NCBI GenBank assembly: GCA_902542765.1
Contig: CACBVW010000013.1
Span: forward strand, 1-36,730
Reading direction: 5' to 3'
DNA: 36,730 nt
From: an uncultured SAR116 cluster alpha proteobacterium
GTDB lineage: Bacteria > Pseudomonadota > Alphaproteobacteria > Puniceispirillales > Marisalimonadaceae
Part shown: one piece after another, positions 23,017 to 31,398 of the stretch
Position numbering within the stretch: position 1 is the stretch's first letter
How the letters are laid out: each line of letters begins with the position of its first letter
Notes under the pieces: model-generated
Databases searched by the model: none
What the model saw: only the letters and a program-made list of their open reading frames with translations
Told to the model about the DNA's origin: nothing
Made by a program: the position numbers and the translations under genes

Positions 23017-24432
23017 TTAATCTTTTTGAATAGGAGGCATAACTCCTTCTGGAATTGGACAAATATAAGGGTTTTTTGAAATATGATTATCAAATTCCTT
23101 TTTAGCTTCTTCGATTTTTGTTGGGTTTTTTATTAGAGAAGATGCTGTAGATGCCATAATTTTTGCTGCGTGCACCATTCCCTTATGGGCAGCAGCAGAC
23201 TTGCCTTGAGCTACAGTTTGCCATGTATGAAATGGAGTGCCTACTGCACAAGTTGCTACACGAGCTTGGACTGTAGGAACTACCCAGCTAACATCACCAA
23301 CATCGGTAGAACCAACACCTCCATTATTTGTACTGTCTAAAGGTGCAACAAAATTACAAAGTGGTAAATCTAATGGGGCCTTGATTCCTATTCTTTGAAA
23401 ACTATCCAAAATCTCAGTTTCTGTAAAAGTTGAACGAATTTTATTAGCAAAATCTACATCATTTTTATCAAATTTAACAGGTCCTAACTTATCCCACTCA
23501 GTTTGCATTATCTTTTCTAAATTATTATTTCCTAATAAGTTTGATACTCCACTATAAACTTTTTTCTCTACTGTTGTTTCAGTCATTAAAGCAGCGCCAT
23601 CTGCAATTTTATAAACTCTATCAACTAGGGAGCGGAGTTCCATTAAATTTGAAGCTCTAATTAAATGTCGGATAGTTGCTTGAGCATGAATAACGTTAGC
23701 TGCATTGCCTCCAGTATCCATATAAGCATAATGCACTCTAGCCGAGTCAGGCATATGTTCTCTCATATAATTCACCCCAACATTCATTAATTCAATTGCA
23801 TCTAAAGCACTTCGTCCTAAATGAGGTGCGGTAGCTGCATGAGCTGCCTTACCAAAAAATGTAAAATCAATTCTTGAATTAGCAAGAGAAATTGGCTTGT
23901 TTACAGAGTTGAAAGTAGCTGGATGCCAACATATGGCAACATCAACATTATTAAATAATCCATCTCTAGCCATGTAAGTTTTAGCAGCCCCACCCTCTTC
24001 TGCAGGACATCCGTAATATCTTACTCTAGCCTTAATTTTATTTTTTAATAACCAATCCTTAATTGCTGTGGCGGCAAGAAGTGATGCGGCACCAAGCAAA
24101 TTATGACCGCATCCGTGACCATTTTTAGTATTTTCTACTGGTTTGTGTTTAGCAATTCCAGCTTCTTGGCTCAAGCCAGGTAATGCGTCAAATTCACCTA
24201 ATATTGCTATGATTGGGCCATCTTCACCATATTCACCCATAACTGCAGTTGGCATATTGCAAATACCTTCAGTAATTTTAAATCCTTCTTTTTTTAACAT
24301 TTTAGTATGCTCTGATACTGAAATGAATTCTTTATATAAAATTTCAGGAGTATCAAAAATTCGATCTGAGAATTTTATAAATTCTTCTTTTTTATTTTCA
24401 ACCAAATCCCATACTTGTTCTTCATTCTTCAT
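23017..24432 (-). CDS. M20-family amidohydrolase, AbgB-like
   Basis: The 471-residue enzyme belongs to the M20 metallopeptidases and is closest in pattern to AbgB, a subunit of p-aminobenzoyl-glutamate hydrolase. Metal ligands are visible: D82 in GEFDALPG, H106, C108 and H110 in GHGCGHN, E145 and E146 in CPAEEGG, H170 in CWHPA, and a late histidine in GTPFHTWQ. The lid dimerisation domain (about 190-300) includes the KAAHAATAPHLGRSAL segment. No AbgA partner is present. It is the last gene of the peptide-type ABC operon, so it probably cleaves the imported amide or dipeptide in the cytoplasm. The substrate is inferred only. Confidence 0.93.
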   Translation of the reverse strand: MKNEEQVWDLVENKKEEFIKFSDRIFDTPEILYKEFISVSEHTKMLKKEGFKITEGICNMPTAVMGEYGEDGPIIAILGEFDALPGLSQEAGIAKHKPVENTKNGHGCGHNLLGAASLLAATAIKDWLLKNKIKARVRYYGCPAEEGGAAKTYMARDGLFNNVDVAICWHPATFNSVNKPISLANSRIDFTFFGKAAHAATAPHLGRSALDAIELMNVGVNYMREHMPDSARVHYAYMDTGGNAANVIHAQATIRHLIRASNLMELRSLVDRVYKIADGAALMTETTVEKKVYSGVSNLLGNNNLEKIMQTEWDKLGPVKFDKNDVDFANKIRSTFTETEILDSFQRIGIKAPLDLPLCNFVAPLDSTNNGGVGSTDVGDVSWVVPTVQARVATCAVGTPFHTWQTVAQGKSAAAHKGMVHAAKIMASTASSLIKNPTKIEEAKKEFDNHISKNPYICPIPEGVMPPIQKD

Positions 24433-24464
24433 TTTAAGCTCATGATTTCTTAAATTTTAATAAA

Positions 24465-26078
24465 TTAACTAATCAAATTTTCAATAGAAAGGCTAGCCTT
24501 TAACAAATCTTTTGTATATTTTTCTTTAGGGAAGTTAAACACATCGTCAACTAAACCTTGTTCAATAATTTTTCCTGATTTCATAACAATAATCCTATCA
24601 GCTAAATCTTTAACTACTGGCAAATCATGTGCTATAAAAATATATGACAGCGAAAATTTATTTTTCAAATTTAATAATAATTTTATTATTTGAGCTTGGA
24701 TTGAAACATCAAGGGCAGATACTGCTTCATCACAGATAATAATTTCTGGATTGAGCGCCAAAGCTCTTGCAATAGCAATTCTTTGCCTTTGTCCACCAGA
24801 AAATTGATGAGGAAATTTGATTGCATCTTCTGGTTGTAAGCCTACACTTATTAAAAGATCTGATACTTTACTTTGATATAACTTTTTATGTAAAAAATCT
24901 GAATGAATTACCCATGGCTCAGATATAATGTCAAATATATTCATCGTTGGATTTAAGGATGCATATGGATCTTGAAATACTACTTGCACTTTCCTTCTAA
25001 AATTAAATAAATCTTTTTTATTAAAATTTAAAATATTTTTTCCATGATAAAAAATTTCACCATTAGAGGGACTTGCCAATCTTAAAATTAAATTAGAAAT
25101 AGTAGTTTTACCTGACCCAGACTCACCAACAATTCCTAGGACTTCATTAGGAAACAAATTAAAACTTACATTATCACAAGCAATGTTCTCATAAAATTTT
25201 GAAATATTTTTTATTTCTAGGATTGGATCAGAAAACTTTTTTGATTTCTTCTTTTTATGTTTTGTTATTTTTCCAGGAATAGAATCCATTAGCTGCTTTG
25301 TGTAATCATGATCAGGGTTAATGAACACATCCTTTGTTATCCCCTTTTCAACTATTTTTCCTTCATTAAGCACTATCACCTTGTCGGAGATTTCTGCAGC
25401 AACAGCTAAATCATGGGTAATTAAAATTAAACCCATATTTCTTTCATCCCGAAGCTCACCTAACAATTCTAAAATTTTAGCTTGAATTGTAACATCTAAA
25501 GCAGTAGTAGGTTCATCTGCTATAATTATGTCTGGTTCTAAAGCTAGGGCCATTGCAATCATGACTCTTTGCCTTTGCCCTCCAGAAAATTGGTGAGGAA
25601 AGTCTTTTGCCCTTCTTGATGGATTTGGGATTCTGACTCGTTCTAATAATTGAACTGCTTTTTTCCAACTATCTTTTTTTGATAGATTTTTGTGTACCTT
25701 AAAACATTCTGCTATTTGATAACCTACTGAAAAAACAGGATTAAGATGAGATAAAGTATCTTGGAAAATAATAGCCACTTTACTTCCCATTAACTTTCTT
25801 CTGTCAGAATCTGAAAGTTTTAATATATCAATGTCATCTAATAAAACCTCGCCACTTTTAATTCTTCCTGGAGGACAAGTCAGAATACCCATAATTACCG
25901 AAGCAGTAACGCTTTTACCTGATCCACTCTCTCCAATAATTGCTAAAGTTTCACCTTTTTTTAAATCAAAATTAACTTTTTTTACTGCGTCAAAAGAACC
26001 TTCAGTAGTATCAAATGAAACTGAAAGGTTATTTACTTTTAATAATGATTTATTTTTATTTCTCACTTTTGTCACCAA
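24465..26078 (-). CDS. fused double ATPase of an oligopeptide-type ABC importer (DppD-DppF)
   Basis: The 537-residue protein joins two ABC ATPase domains, as in GsiA/YejF. The N-domain (about 10-270) has GESGSGKS, FSGGQRQRV and ADEPTTALD. The C-domain (about 285-537) has GESGSGKT, FSGGQRQRI and CDEAVSALD, where Pro is replaced by Ala in the second Walker B extension. Each domain ends with the peptide-transporter C-terminal extension. The start is uncertain: TTG 26078 or GTG 26075 both overlap the upstream permease gene by about 20 bases, with no clear ribosome-binding site. It powers the two permeases encoded upstream. Confidence 0.95.
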   Translation of the reverse strand: MVTKVRNKNKSLLKVNNLSVSFDTTEGSFDAVKKVNFDLKKGETLAIIGESGSGKSVTASVIMGILTCPPGRIKSGEVLLDDIDILKLSDSDRRKLMGSKVAIIFQDTLSHLNPVFSVGYQIAECFKVHKNLSKKDSWKKAVQLLERVRIPNPSRRAKDFPHQFSGGQRQRVMIAMALALEPDIIIADEPTTALDVTIQAKILELLGELRDERNMGLILITHDLAVAAEISDKVIVLNEGKIVEKGITKDVFINPDHDYTKQLMDSIPGKITKHKKKKSKKFSDPILEIKNISKFYENIACDNVSFNLFPNEVLGIVGESGSGKTTISNLILRLASPSNGEIFYHGKNILNFNKKDLFNFRRKVQVVFQDPYASLNPTMNIFDIISEPWVIHSDFLHKKLYQSKVSDLLISVGLQPEDAIKFPHQFSGGQRQRIAIARALALNPEIIICDEAVSALDVSIQAQIIKLLLNLKNKFSLSYIFIAHDLPVVKDLADRIIVMKSGKIIEQGLVDDVFNFPKEKYTKDLLKASLSIENLIS

Positions 26079-26973
26079 TGTTTTCTAGACGCCACCTTTG
26101 TCTAGGATCTAAAACAATTCTTAACCATGAAGACAATAAATTTAAGGATAAGGCTACTAACATAATAATTAGCCCAGGGAAAAACGCTAACCACCACGCA
26201 ATTTGTAGGTAGTTCCTTCCTTGAGCAACCATTAATCCCCAGGTAACTTCTGGTGGTTGTATACCAACACCAAGAAAGCTCAAAGCTGACTCGCCTAACA
26301 TAACAAATGCAAAATCTAATGTTGCAATCGTAATAAGTGTTGGAATTGTCAACGGAGCAATATGTTTGAAAATTATCCTTAGGTTTGAAGCACCCATTGA
26401 TATCGCGGCAGAAACGAACAACCTTTCTCTTATTTCAAGTACCTCAGCTCTAGCGGTTCTCATGTATATAGGCATTCTTGTAAAGGCTAGTACAATAACT
26501 AAATTCAATAAGCCAGGATCGAACATATATAAAACAATTACAGCTAATAAAAGTGAAGGAAAACTCATGATTATATCAGCCATTCTCATAATTAAACTTC
26601 CTGTTCTACCACCATAGTAACCTGAAATTAATCCTAAAATCCCACCCAAAGTCATTGACAAAATCACAGCACTACCCGCTATAAACATTGTATTTTGTGT
26701 AGCTAGTATAAGTCTTGCAATCATGCTTCTACCAAGTGCGTCAGCCCCAAAAAAATACATGAAATGATGATCAAAAGAAAACGGTTCTAAGTTTCTAAGT
26801 CTTAAATTCATTTTTGTATAAGATTCACTAATGAGTGAGGGTCCGAAAAATGCTAAAAAAACCATAAATATTAAAAAAATAATTGATATTAAGGCTAACT
26901 TGTCATTCATAAACATAGAAAATATTTTTTTAAATTTATTTACTAAATGATTTTTTTCCAAAATTAATTGCAT
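26056..26973 (-). CDS. ABC permease, DppC-like
   Basis: The 305-residue protein has an N-terminal cytoplasmic stretch and about six membrane segments. The FGADALGRSMIARLI periplasmic motif and the coupling loop AAISMGASNLRIIFKHIAPL are diagnostic for DppC/OppC. The end is a basic PRQRWRLENIGDKSEK tail. It starts two bases after the DppB-like stop and overlaps the ATPase gene, so the membrane and ATPase parts are strictly coupled. Confidence 0.95.
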   Translation of the reverse strand: MQLILEKNHLVNKFKKIFSMFMNDKLALISIIFLIFMVFLAFFGPSLISESYTKMNLRLRNLEPFSFDHHFMYFFGADALGRSMIARLILATQNTMFIAGSAVILSMTLGGILGLISGYYGGRTGSLIMRMADIIMSFPSLLLAVIVLYMFDPGLLNLVIVLAFTRMPIYMRTARAEVLEIRERLFVSAAISMGASNLRIIFKHIAPLTIPTLITIATLDFAFVMLGESALSFLGVGIQPPEVTWGLMVAQGRNYLQIAWWLAFFPGLIIMLVALSLNLLSSWLRIVLDPRQRWRLENIGDKSEK

Positions 26974-26974
26974 T

Positions 26975-27892
26975 TTATTTATGCCTTATTCTTGGATCTA
27001 GAACTGCATACGCAATATCTATTATTATATTTATAGAAAGTATCACTATTGCTGTAATTAAAATTGAGGCCTGTACAACTGCAAAGTCTCTTTGCATAAT
27101 TGAATCTATCATGAGCTTACCAATTCCTGGCCATCCGAATATTGTTTCTACAATTACAGCACCATTAGCGATGGCAGCTGCTTGGTCACCAGCAACTGTT
27201 ATTACAGGCAACAAACCATTTCTAAGAGCATGTTTAAAAATAACTACTTTTTCTTTTACACCTTTTGCTCTAGCCGTTTTAACAAAATCTGAACTAAGAG
27301 CAGTAATCATTGATCCCCTTACGACTTGAACTAAAAGCCCTAATGGTCTAATTACTAAAATGCCAATAGGCATTATCCAATATGGTACCCCTCCAATTCC
27401 TGACGTGGGCAACCATCCTAGAGAAACTGAAAATATTAAAATAGCTGTTATCGCAACCCAAAAATCTGGCGCACTTGCGGCAGTTAAAGAAACTACTCTT
27501 GAGATTCTATCAAAAATTCCGTTTGGCCTATACGCTGCTAAAGAACCAATTATAATAGCACCTGCAAGAGCTATTGACATCGCAACTGCGGCTAAAGACA
27601 AAGTAACTGGAATAGCTTCTAAAACTATGTCTATCGCGGGTCTTTCTTTTCTTAGAGAATAACCTAAATTACCATCAGTTAAATCTCCTAAAAATTTTCC
27701 AAATTGAATATAAATAGGATCATTAAACCCGTGTTTTTCCGAAAACTCTTTTCTAACCTCTAATGGAGCGTCTATAGGTAAATATAAGTGTCCTGGATCA
27801 CCAGTTAAACGAGCTAGAAAAAAAACCATCACAAAAAGTCCAGTGATAGCTAAAATGCTAGAAAAAATTCTTTTAGATAAATATTGTCTCAT
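26975..27892 (-). CDS. ABC permease, DppB-like
   Basis: The 305-residue protein begins MRQYLSKRIFSSILAITGLF, has six membrane segments and carries the DppB/OppB coupling loop TARAKGVKEKVVIFKHALRN and the GWPGIGKLMIDSIMQRD motif. It pairs with the DppC-like protein to form the membrane channel. A terminator-like hairpin lies between it and the binding-protein gene, which would keep its expression lower. Confidence 0.95.
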   Translation of the reverse strand: MRQYLSKRIFSSILAITGLFVMVFFLARLTGDPGHLYLPIDAPLEVRKEFSEKHGFNDPIYIQFGKFLGDLTDGNLGYSLRKERPAIDIVLEAIPVTLSLAAVAMSIALAGAIIIGSLAAYRPNGIFDRISRVVSLTAASAPDFWVAITAILIFSVSLGWLPTSGIGGVPYWIMPIGILVIRPLGLLVQVVRGSMITALSSDFVKTARAKGVKEKVVIFKHALRNGLLPVITVAGDQAAAIANGAVIVETIFGWPGIGKLMIDSIMQRDFAVVQASILITAIVILSINIIIDIAYAVLDPRIRHK

Positions 27893-27908
27893 GAATTTAT
27901 TGTATTTT

Positions 27909-27950
27909 AAAAAAAAAAGTTTCCAACCAGAAATTTATCTGATTGGAGAC
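27909..27950 (-). terminator. intrinsic terminator-like hairpin after the binding-protein gene
   Basis: On the minus strand, arms of 13 bases (27938-27950 and 27919-27931) pair around a six-base loop with one C-A mismatch and one G-U pair, directly followed by ten T residues. It sits between the binding-protein stop (27966) and the permease start (27892). This should cause partial termination and give more binding protein than permease. Confidence 0.8.
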
Positions 27951-27965
27951 TAATTTTTTATAATA

Positions 27966-29486
27966 TTAATTAAATTTTACCTGAGAAATTTGAATTTCAC
28001 TATTAGTAGAAATAGTAGGCGTAAATTTAATTCTAGGGTTTACACGAGAAAATCCAACCATATGAAACATTTGAACATCAGGTATAATTTCTTCGTGCAA
28101 TTTTTTTTGTACTTTGCGCCAAGTGTCTCTTCTCTTGGTTCCAGTCGCAGCTGTTGCTTCTGTAATCCAAGCATCTACTTGTTTATCACATGTTGTAGAT
28201 TGAGCACCTTTACATGCATATTTATTAAACATGGAAAAAACGGCATCACCATTATTGTTGTCATGTTGACTTTGTTGCAAAGCTGGTCCTCTGTCTTCAG
28301 CATAAGGTCTGCTTAAAAAATTAAGCCATCCTGCTGTTTCCATCATTTTAATTTTAATATTGAAACCAACTTCAGTTAGCATCGCATGCATAGCTTCCAT
28401 TGCTTCTGTGGAATTTGGATAGATACCCAATCTTCCAATCAAAACAATTTCTTTATCTACTGGCACACCGTCTGCTTTAGCAGCTTTGACTAATCTTTTT
28501 GCCTCAGCAGGATCATATGGCCATGGCTTAAGATTTGGGTTATGACCATTGATGCTTGGAACAACAATCTGGGTCATTTTGACAACGCCTTTAGGAAAAA
28601 TTGTTCCCATTAATCCATCGAGATCAATAGCTAGATTCATAGCTTTTCTTACCCTAATGTCGTTTAAAGGAGCTCTTGTCAAATCAATCCTAAGTCTAGA
28701 AGTTTCTGAATTAAAATAACTGAAATCCATTTTTGGATCATTAGCATCTTGGACACCAATACTTGCGGCTATATCAGCCTCGCCAGTTTTAACCATAGCA
28801 GCTCTTACTGCAGACTCATTTCTCCAAACATATGTTGCATTCTCAACCTCTGGTTTGTCTCCCCAATATCCGTCAAATCTTTTTAATGTAACAGATTGAC
28901 CTGGGGTCCATGTATTGAATAAATATGGCCCAGTTCCTTTTGGATCACGAACACCTTTTGCCTCTTGTGTGTTAGGACTCACAACAGTCATAGTACCCAT
29001 CAAGGCTGGCATAATAGGTTGAGGTGATTCAGTTTTAACTGAGATAGTATGACTTCCTATTGCAGAAGCTTTTAATTTAATATTTCCAAAAAACTTCGTT
29101 CTAATTTCGCAATCATACTTTGGATTTAACGCTCGGTTAATTGATTTTACAACAGCCTGAGCATTTAGATCTTCACCATCATGAAACTTAATACCTTTTC
29201 TAATATTAAATTCCCAAGTTAGATTATCGGTTTGTTTCCATGATGTTGCAAGTCTGGGTGTTACAGAACCATCAGCTGGATTTATTTCAGTAAGTGTTTC
29301 AGTAACGTTTTGTTTTACAATTTTTCCAACAACAGATCTTGTGGCTTCACAAGGATCAACAATGTCAGGTTCCTCAGCTATGACAATAGTTATATCTTTG
29401 CCAGCAGAATAAGCTGGAGAAAACAAACTTCCAAATGCCATAATCGTAGCTGTGGAAATTGCAAATGATAAATTTTTTAATTTCAT
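27966..29486 (-). CDS. periplasmic solute-binding protein, family 5 (peptide/opine-type)
   Basis: The 506-residue protein has a signal peptide ending near AYSA and the large family 5 binding-protein fold, with VIAEEPDIVDPCEATRS at the start, TWEFNIRKGIKFHDGEDLNA, and a WTPGQSVTLKRFDGYWGDKP segment. Two cysteine pairs are possible (C47/C96 region and the CKGAQSTTC near 425). It delivers a peptide-like ligand to the DppB/C-like permeases. AAGGAGG lies ten bases before the ATG. As the first membrane-system gene after the NHL gene it is likely the most highly expressed of the operon. Confidence 0.95.
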   Translation of the reverse strand: MKLKNLSFAISTATIMAFGSLFSPAYSAGKDITIVIAEEPDIVDPCEATRSVVGKIVKQNVTETLTEINPADGSVTPRLATSWKQTDNLTWEFNIRKGIKFHDGEDLNAQAVVKSINRALNPKYDCEIRTKFFGNIKLKASAIGSHTISVKTESPQPIMPALMGTMTVVSPNTQEAKGVRDPKGTGPYLFNTWTPGQSVTLKRFDGYWGDKPEVENATYVWRNESAVRAAMVKTGEADIAASIGVQDANDPKMDFSYFNSETSRLRIDLTRAPLNDIRVRKAMNLAIDLDGLMGTIFPKGVVKMTQIVVPSINGHNPNLKPWPYDPAEAKRLVKAAKADGVPVDKEIVLIGRLGIYPNSTEAMEAMHAMLTEVGFNIKIKMMETAGWLNFLSRPYAEDRGPALQQSQHDNNNGDAVFSMFNKYACKGAQSTTCDKQVDAWITEATAATGTKRRDTWRKVQKKLHEEIIPDVQMFHMVGFSRVNPRIKFTPTISTNSEIQISQVKFN

Positions 29487-29496
29487 AATTTATTTT

Positions 29497-29544
29497 CCTC
29501 CTTAAGTTTATTTAACGAATTTAATTTATTTTTTTTCCTCCTTT
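29497..29544 (-). promoter_or_regulatory. two tandem strong Shine-Dalgarno sequences before the binding-protein gene
   Basis: AAGGAGG at 29497-29503 serves the ATG at 29486. A second, AAAGGAGG at 29537-29544, is followed by no ATG, GTG or TTG and sits in a similar context (GGAGGAAAA...TAAATT), as if the leader had been duplicated. It might act as a ribosome standby site or be a relic. Confidence 0.6.
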
Positions 29545-29559
29545 CAAAATTATTTTAAT

Positions 29560-30525
29560 TTAATTTAGAACTCTTTCCAACTTTTGAAGAGTTTTTAAAT
29601 ATTGTGGCTTTGGCTCATCTCCATAATTGTATGGCCAATTTGTATATGAAACTTCTCCTACATATATACTTCCCTTGCTATCTAGCGATATGCCATGGGG
29701 TGCTTGAAATTGACCTAATTCAAATCCAGCACCATTTTCACCCCCTAAACGTGATATTAAGTTACCATTATTATCTAGGATACTTAGCCTTGGTCCCAAG
29801 TTTTTATATTTTCTATTAACTAATAAGCCTGGCCCCAACTCTCCAACAATACAGATTGGACATTTACCTCTAGGCATAAAAAGACCACATGGGCGGTGAA
29901 GATTATTCCACTGTGTTTCGTATTTACCATCTGTATTAAAAACTTGTACTCTATGATTTTCTCTATCTGCTACATAAATCCAGCCATCATCATCAGCAAC
30001 AATATTATGAACAAGATTAAATTGACCTGGTCCAGATCCAGCCTCACCAAATGTTTTTATTAATTTTCCGTCTGGAGAATATTTATGGACACAAGCATTT
30101 CCATATCCATCAGAGACAAAAATATTATTATCTGGACATAATGCAGTGTGGGTACACCTGTGAAATGGCAAATTGGACATAAATTCTGAGGGTTTTCCAG
30201 GGACGCCAATTTGAAAAATCAATTTTCCTTCAGGAGATATTTTTTTAACAGTATGATCTCCGTCGTCGGTACAATATATATAATCATCTGGACCAATATG
30301 AATTCCATGAGGCCTGGAAAAAAGATTTTCACCCCAAGATCTCAGGTAATTGCCATCTATGTCAAAAATAATCATTGGATGTTGGCCTCGGTTAAATACA
30401 AAAATTTCGTCTTTACTGCTTACCGCAACTCCAGCAACATCCATAAAAGACCAGTTTTCTGGAAGCTTAGCCCAGTCTTCAATAACTCTATATTTGAATT
30501 CTCCTTGACCGAGTAATACTGACAA
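29560..30525 (-). CDS. NHL-repeat beta-propeller protein
   Basis: This 321-residue protein consists of NHL-type repeats (RPHGIHIGPDDYIYCTDDGD, HTALCPDNNIFVSDGYGN, VHNIVADDDGWIYVADREN, APHGISLDSKGSIYVGE), making a six-bladed beta-propeller like peptidyl-alpha-hydroxyglycine lyase and related enzymes. No signal peptide is seen, so it is probably cytoplasmic. The start is TTG 30525, with GGGGGG seven bases upstream as a ribosome-binding site. It heads the peptide-type ABC operon, 74 bases before the binding protein, so it may act on the same imported compound. The reaction is not known. Confidence 0.88.
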   Translation of the reverse strand: MSVLLGQGEFKYRVIEDWAKLPENWSFMDVAGVAVSSKDEIFVFNRGQHPMIIFDIDGNYLRSWGENLFSRPHGIHIGPDDYIYCTDDGDHTVKKISPEGKLIFQIGVPGKPSEFMSNLPFHRCTHTALCPDNNIFVSDGYGNACVHKYSPDGKLIKTFGEAGSGPGQFNLVHNIVADDDGWIYVADRENHRVQVFNTDGKYETQWNNLHRPCGLFMPRGKCPICIVGELGPGLLVNRKYKNLGPRLSILDNNGNLISRLGGENGAGFELGQFQAPHGISLDSKGSIYVGEVSYTNWPYNYGDEPKPQYLKTLQKLERVLN

Positions 30526-30649
30526 ATAATATCCCCCCTTTAAAATTATTAAGTTTAAAACTGAATTTGTCTATAAATATATATCAAGTATTGAAAAAAA
30601 ATATTAGCCATAGAATAATAAACAAAGATTTAATTAAATTTGTATAATT

Positions 30650-31396
30650 ATGAAATCAATATTAATTACTGGTGCTGCATCTGGAATTGGGGCTGCAACT
30701 GCAAAAAAATTAGCTTCAAAAGAAGTATCTCTTACTTTAACAACCAAGTCTAATTTAGAGGGCTTAAAATCTGTCACACAAATTGCAGAAAATAAAGGTG
30801 CAAAAGTAAGCTATGTTTGTGGTGATTTATCAGAAAAAAAATTTTTGAAAGAATTAGTGAATTTAGCAAGAATTAACACTGGCAATATTGACCAATTTAT
30901 ATCTAATGCAGGATATGCTGACAAAAAAGAATTTGGAGAATTTAATAATGACGATCTTAATAAATCAGTTCAAACTATGGCAATCTCCTTTTCAGAAATT
31001 ATTAAATTATGTATTGAAGATTTTAAAAAATCAAGTTGTGGTAGGATTGTTGTTATCAGTTCATTTGTAAATAAAAGTATTGGATTAAACAATAAGATCT
31101 TTCCAATTACAGCCGCTGCAAAGGGTGCTTTAGAGGCACTTACAAAAACTCTATCTTTTCAATTAGCAAGAGACAACGTAACTGTAAATGCAATTTCACC
31201 GGGTTATACAAAAAAAGACGGTAATCATTCTGCTCTATCACAAGATGAATGGGATAACATAATAAATAAAATCCCTTTATCTAGACTTGCAAGACCTGAA
31301 GAAATTGCTAGTTTAGTAAATTTTTTACTGTCAAGTGAAGCATCTTATATAACTGGGCAAGTAATAAAAGTTGATGGTGGTTTGTCACTTTTATAA
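30650..31396 (+). CDS. short-chain dehydrogenase/reductase family protein lacking the catalytic Tyr
   Basis: The 248-residue Rossmann protein has TGAASGIG (7-14) for NAD(P), NAG at 86-88 and S137/S138 in VVISSF. Lysine K158 is present (AAAKGALEALTK), but the tyrosine normally four residues before it is T154 (FPITAAAK). The C-terminal GYTKKD and YITGQVIKVDGG are normal for SDRs. The absent Tyr means either a changed mechanism or loss of reductase activity. I recall other proteobacterial SDRs with FPATAAAK here, so it may be a real subfamily. It is divergent from the NHL operon and ends three bases from the convergent DadA-like gene. Confidence 0.9.
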   Translation: MKSILITGAASGIGAATAKKLASKEVSLTLTTKSNLEGLKSVTQIAENKGAKVSYVCGDLSEKKFLKELVNLARINTGNIDQFISNAGYADKKEFGEFNNDDLNKSVQTMAISFSEIIKLCIEDFKKSSCGRIVVISSFVNKSIGLNNKIFPITAAAKGALEALTKTLSFQLARDNVTVNAISPGYTKKDGNHSALSQDEWDNIINKIPLSRLARPEEIASLVNFLLSSEASYITGQVIKVDGGLSLL

Positions 31397-31398
31397 AA

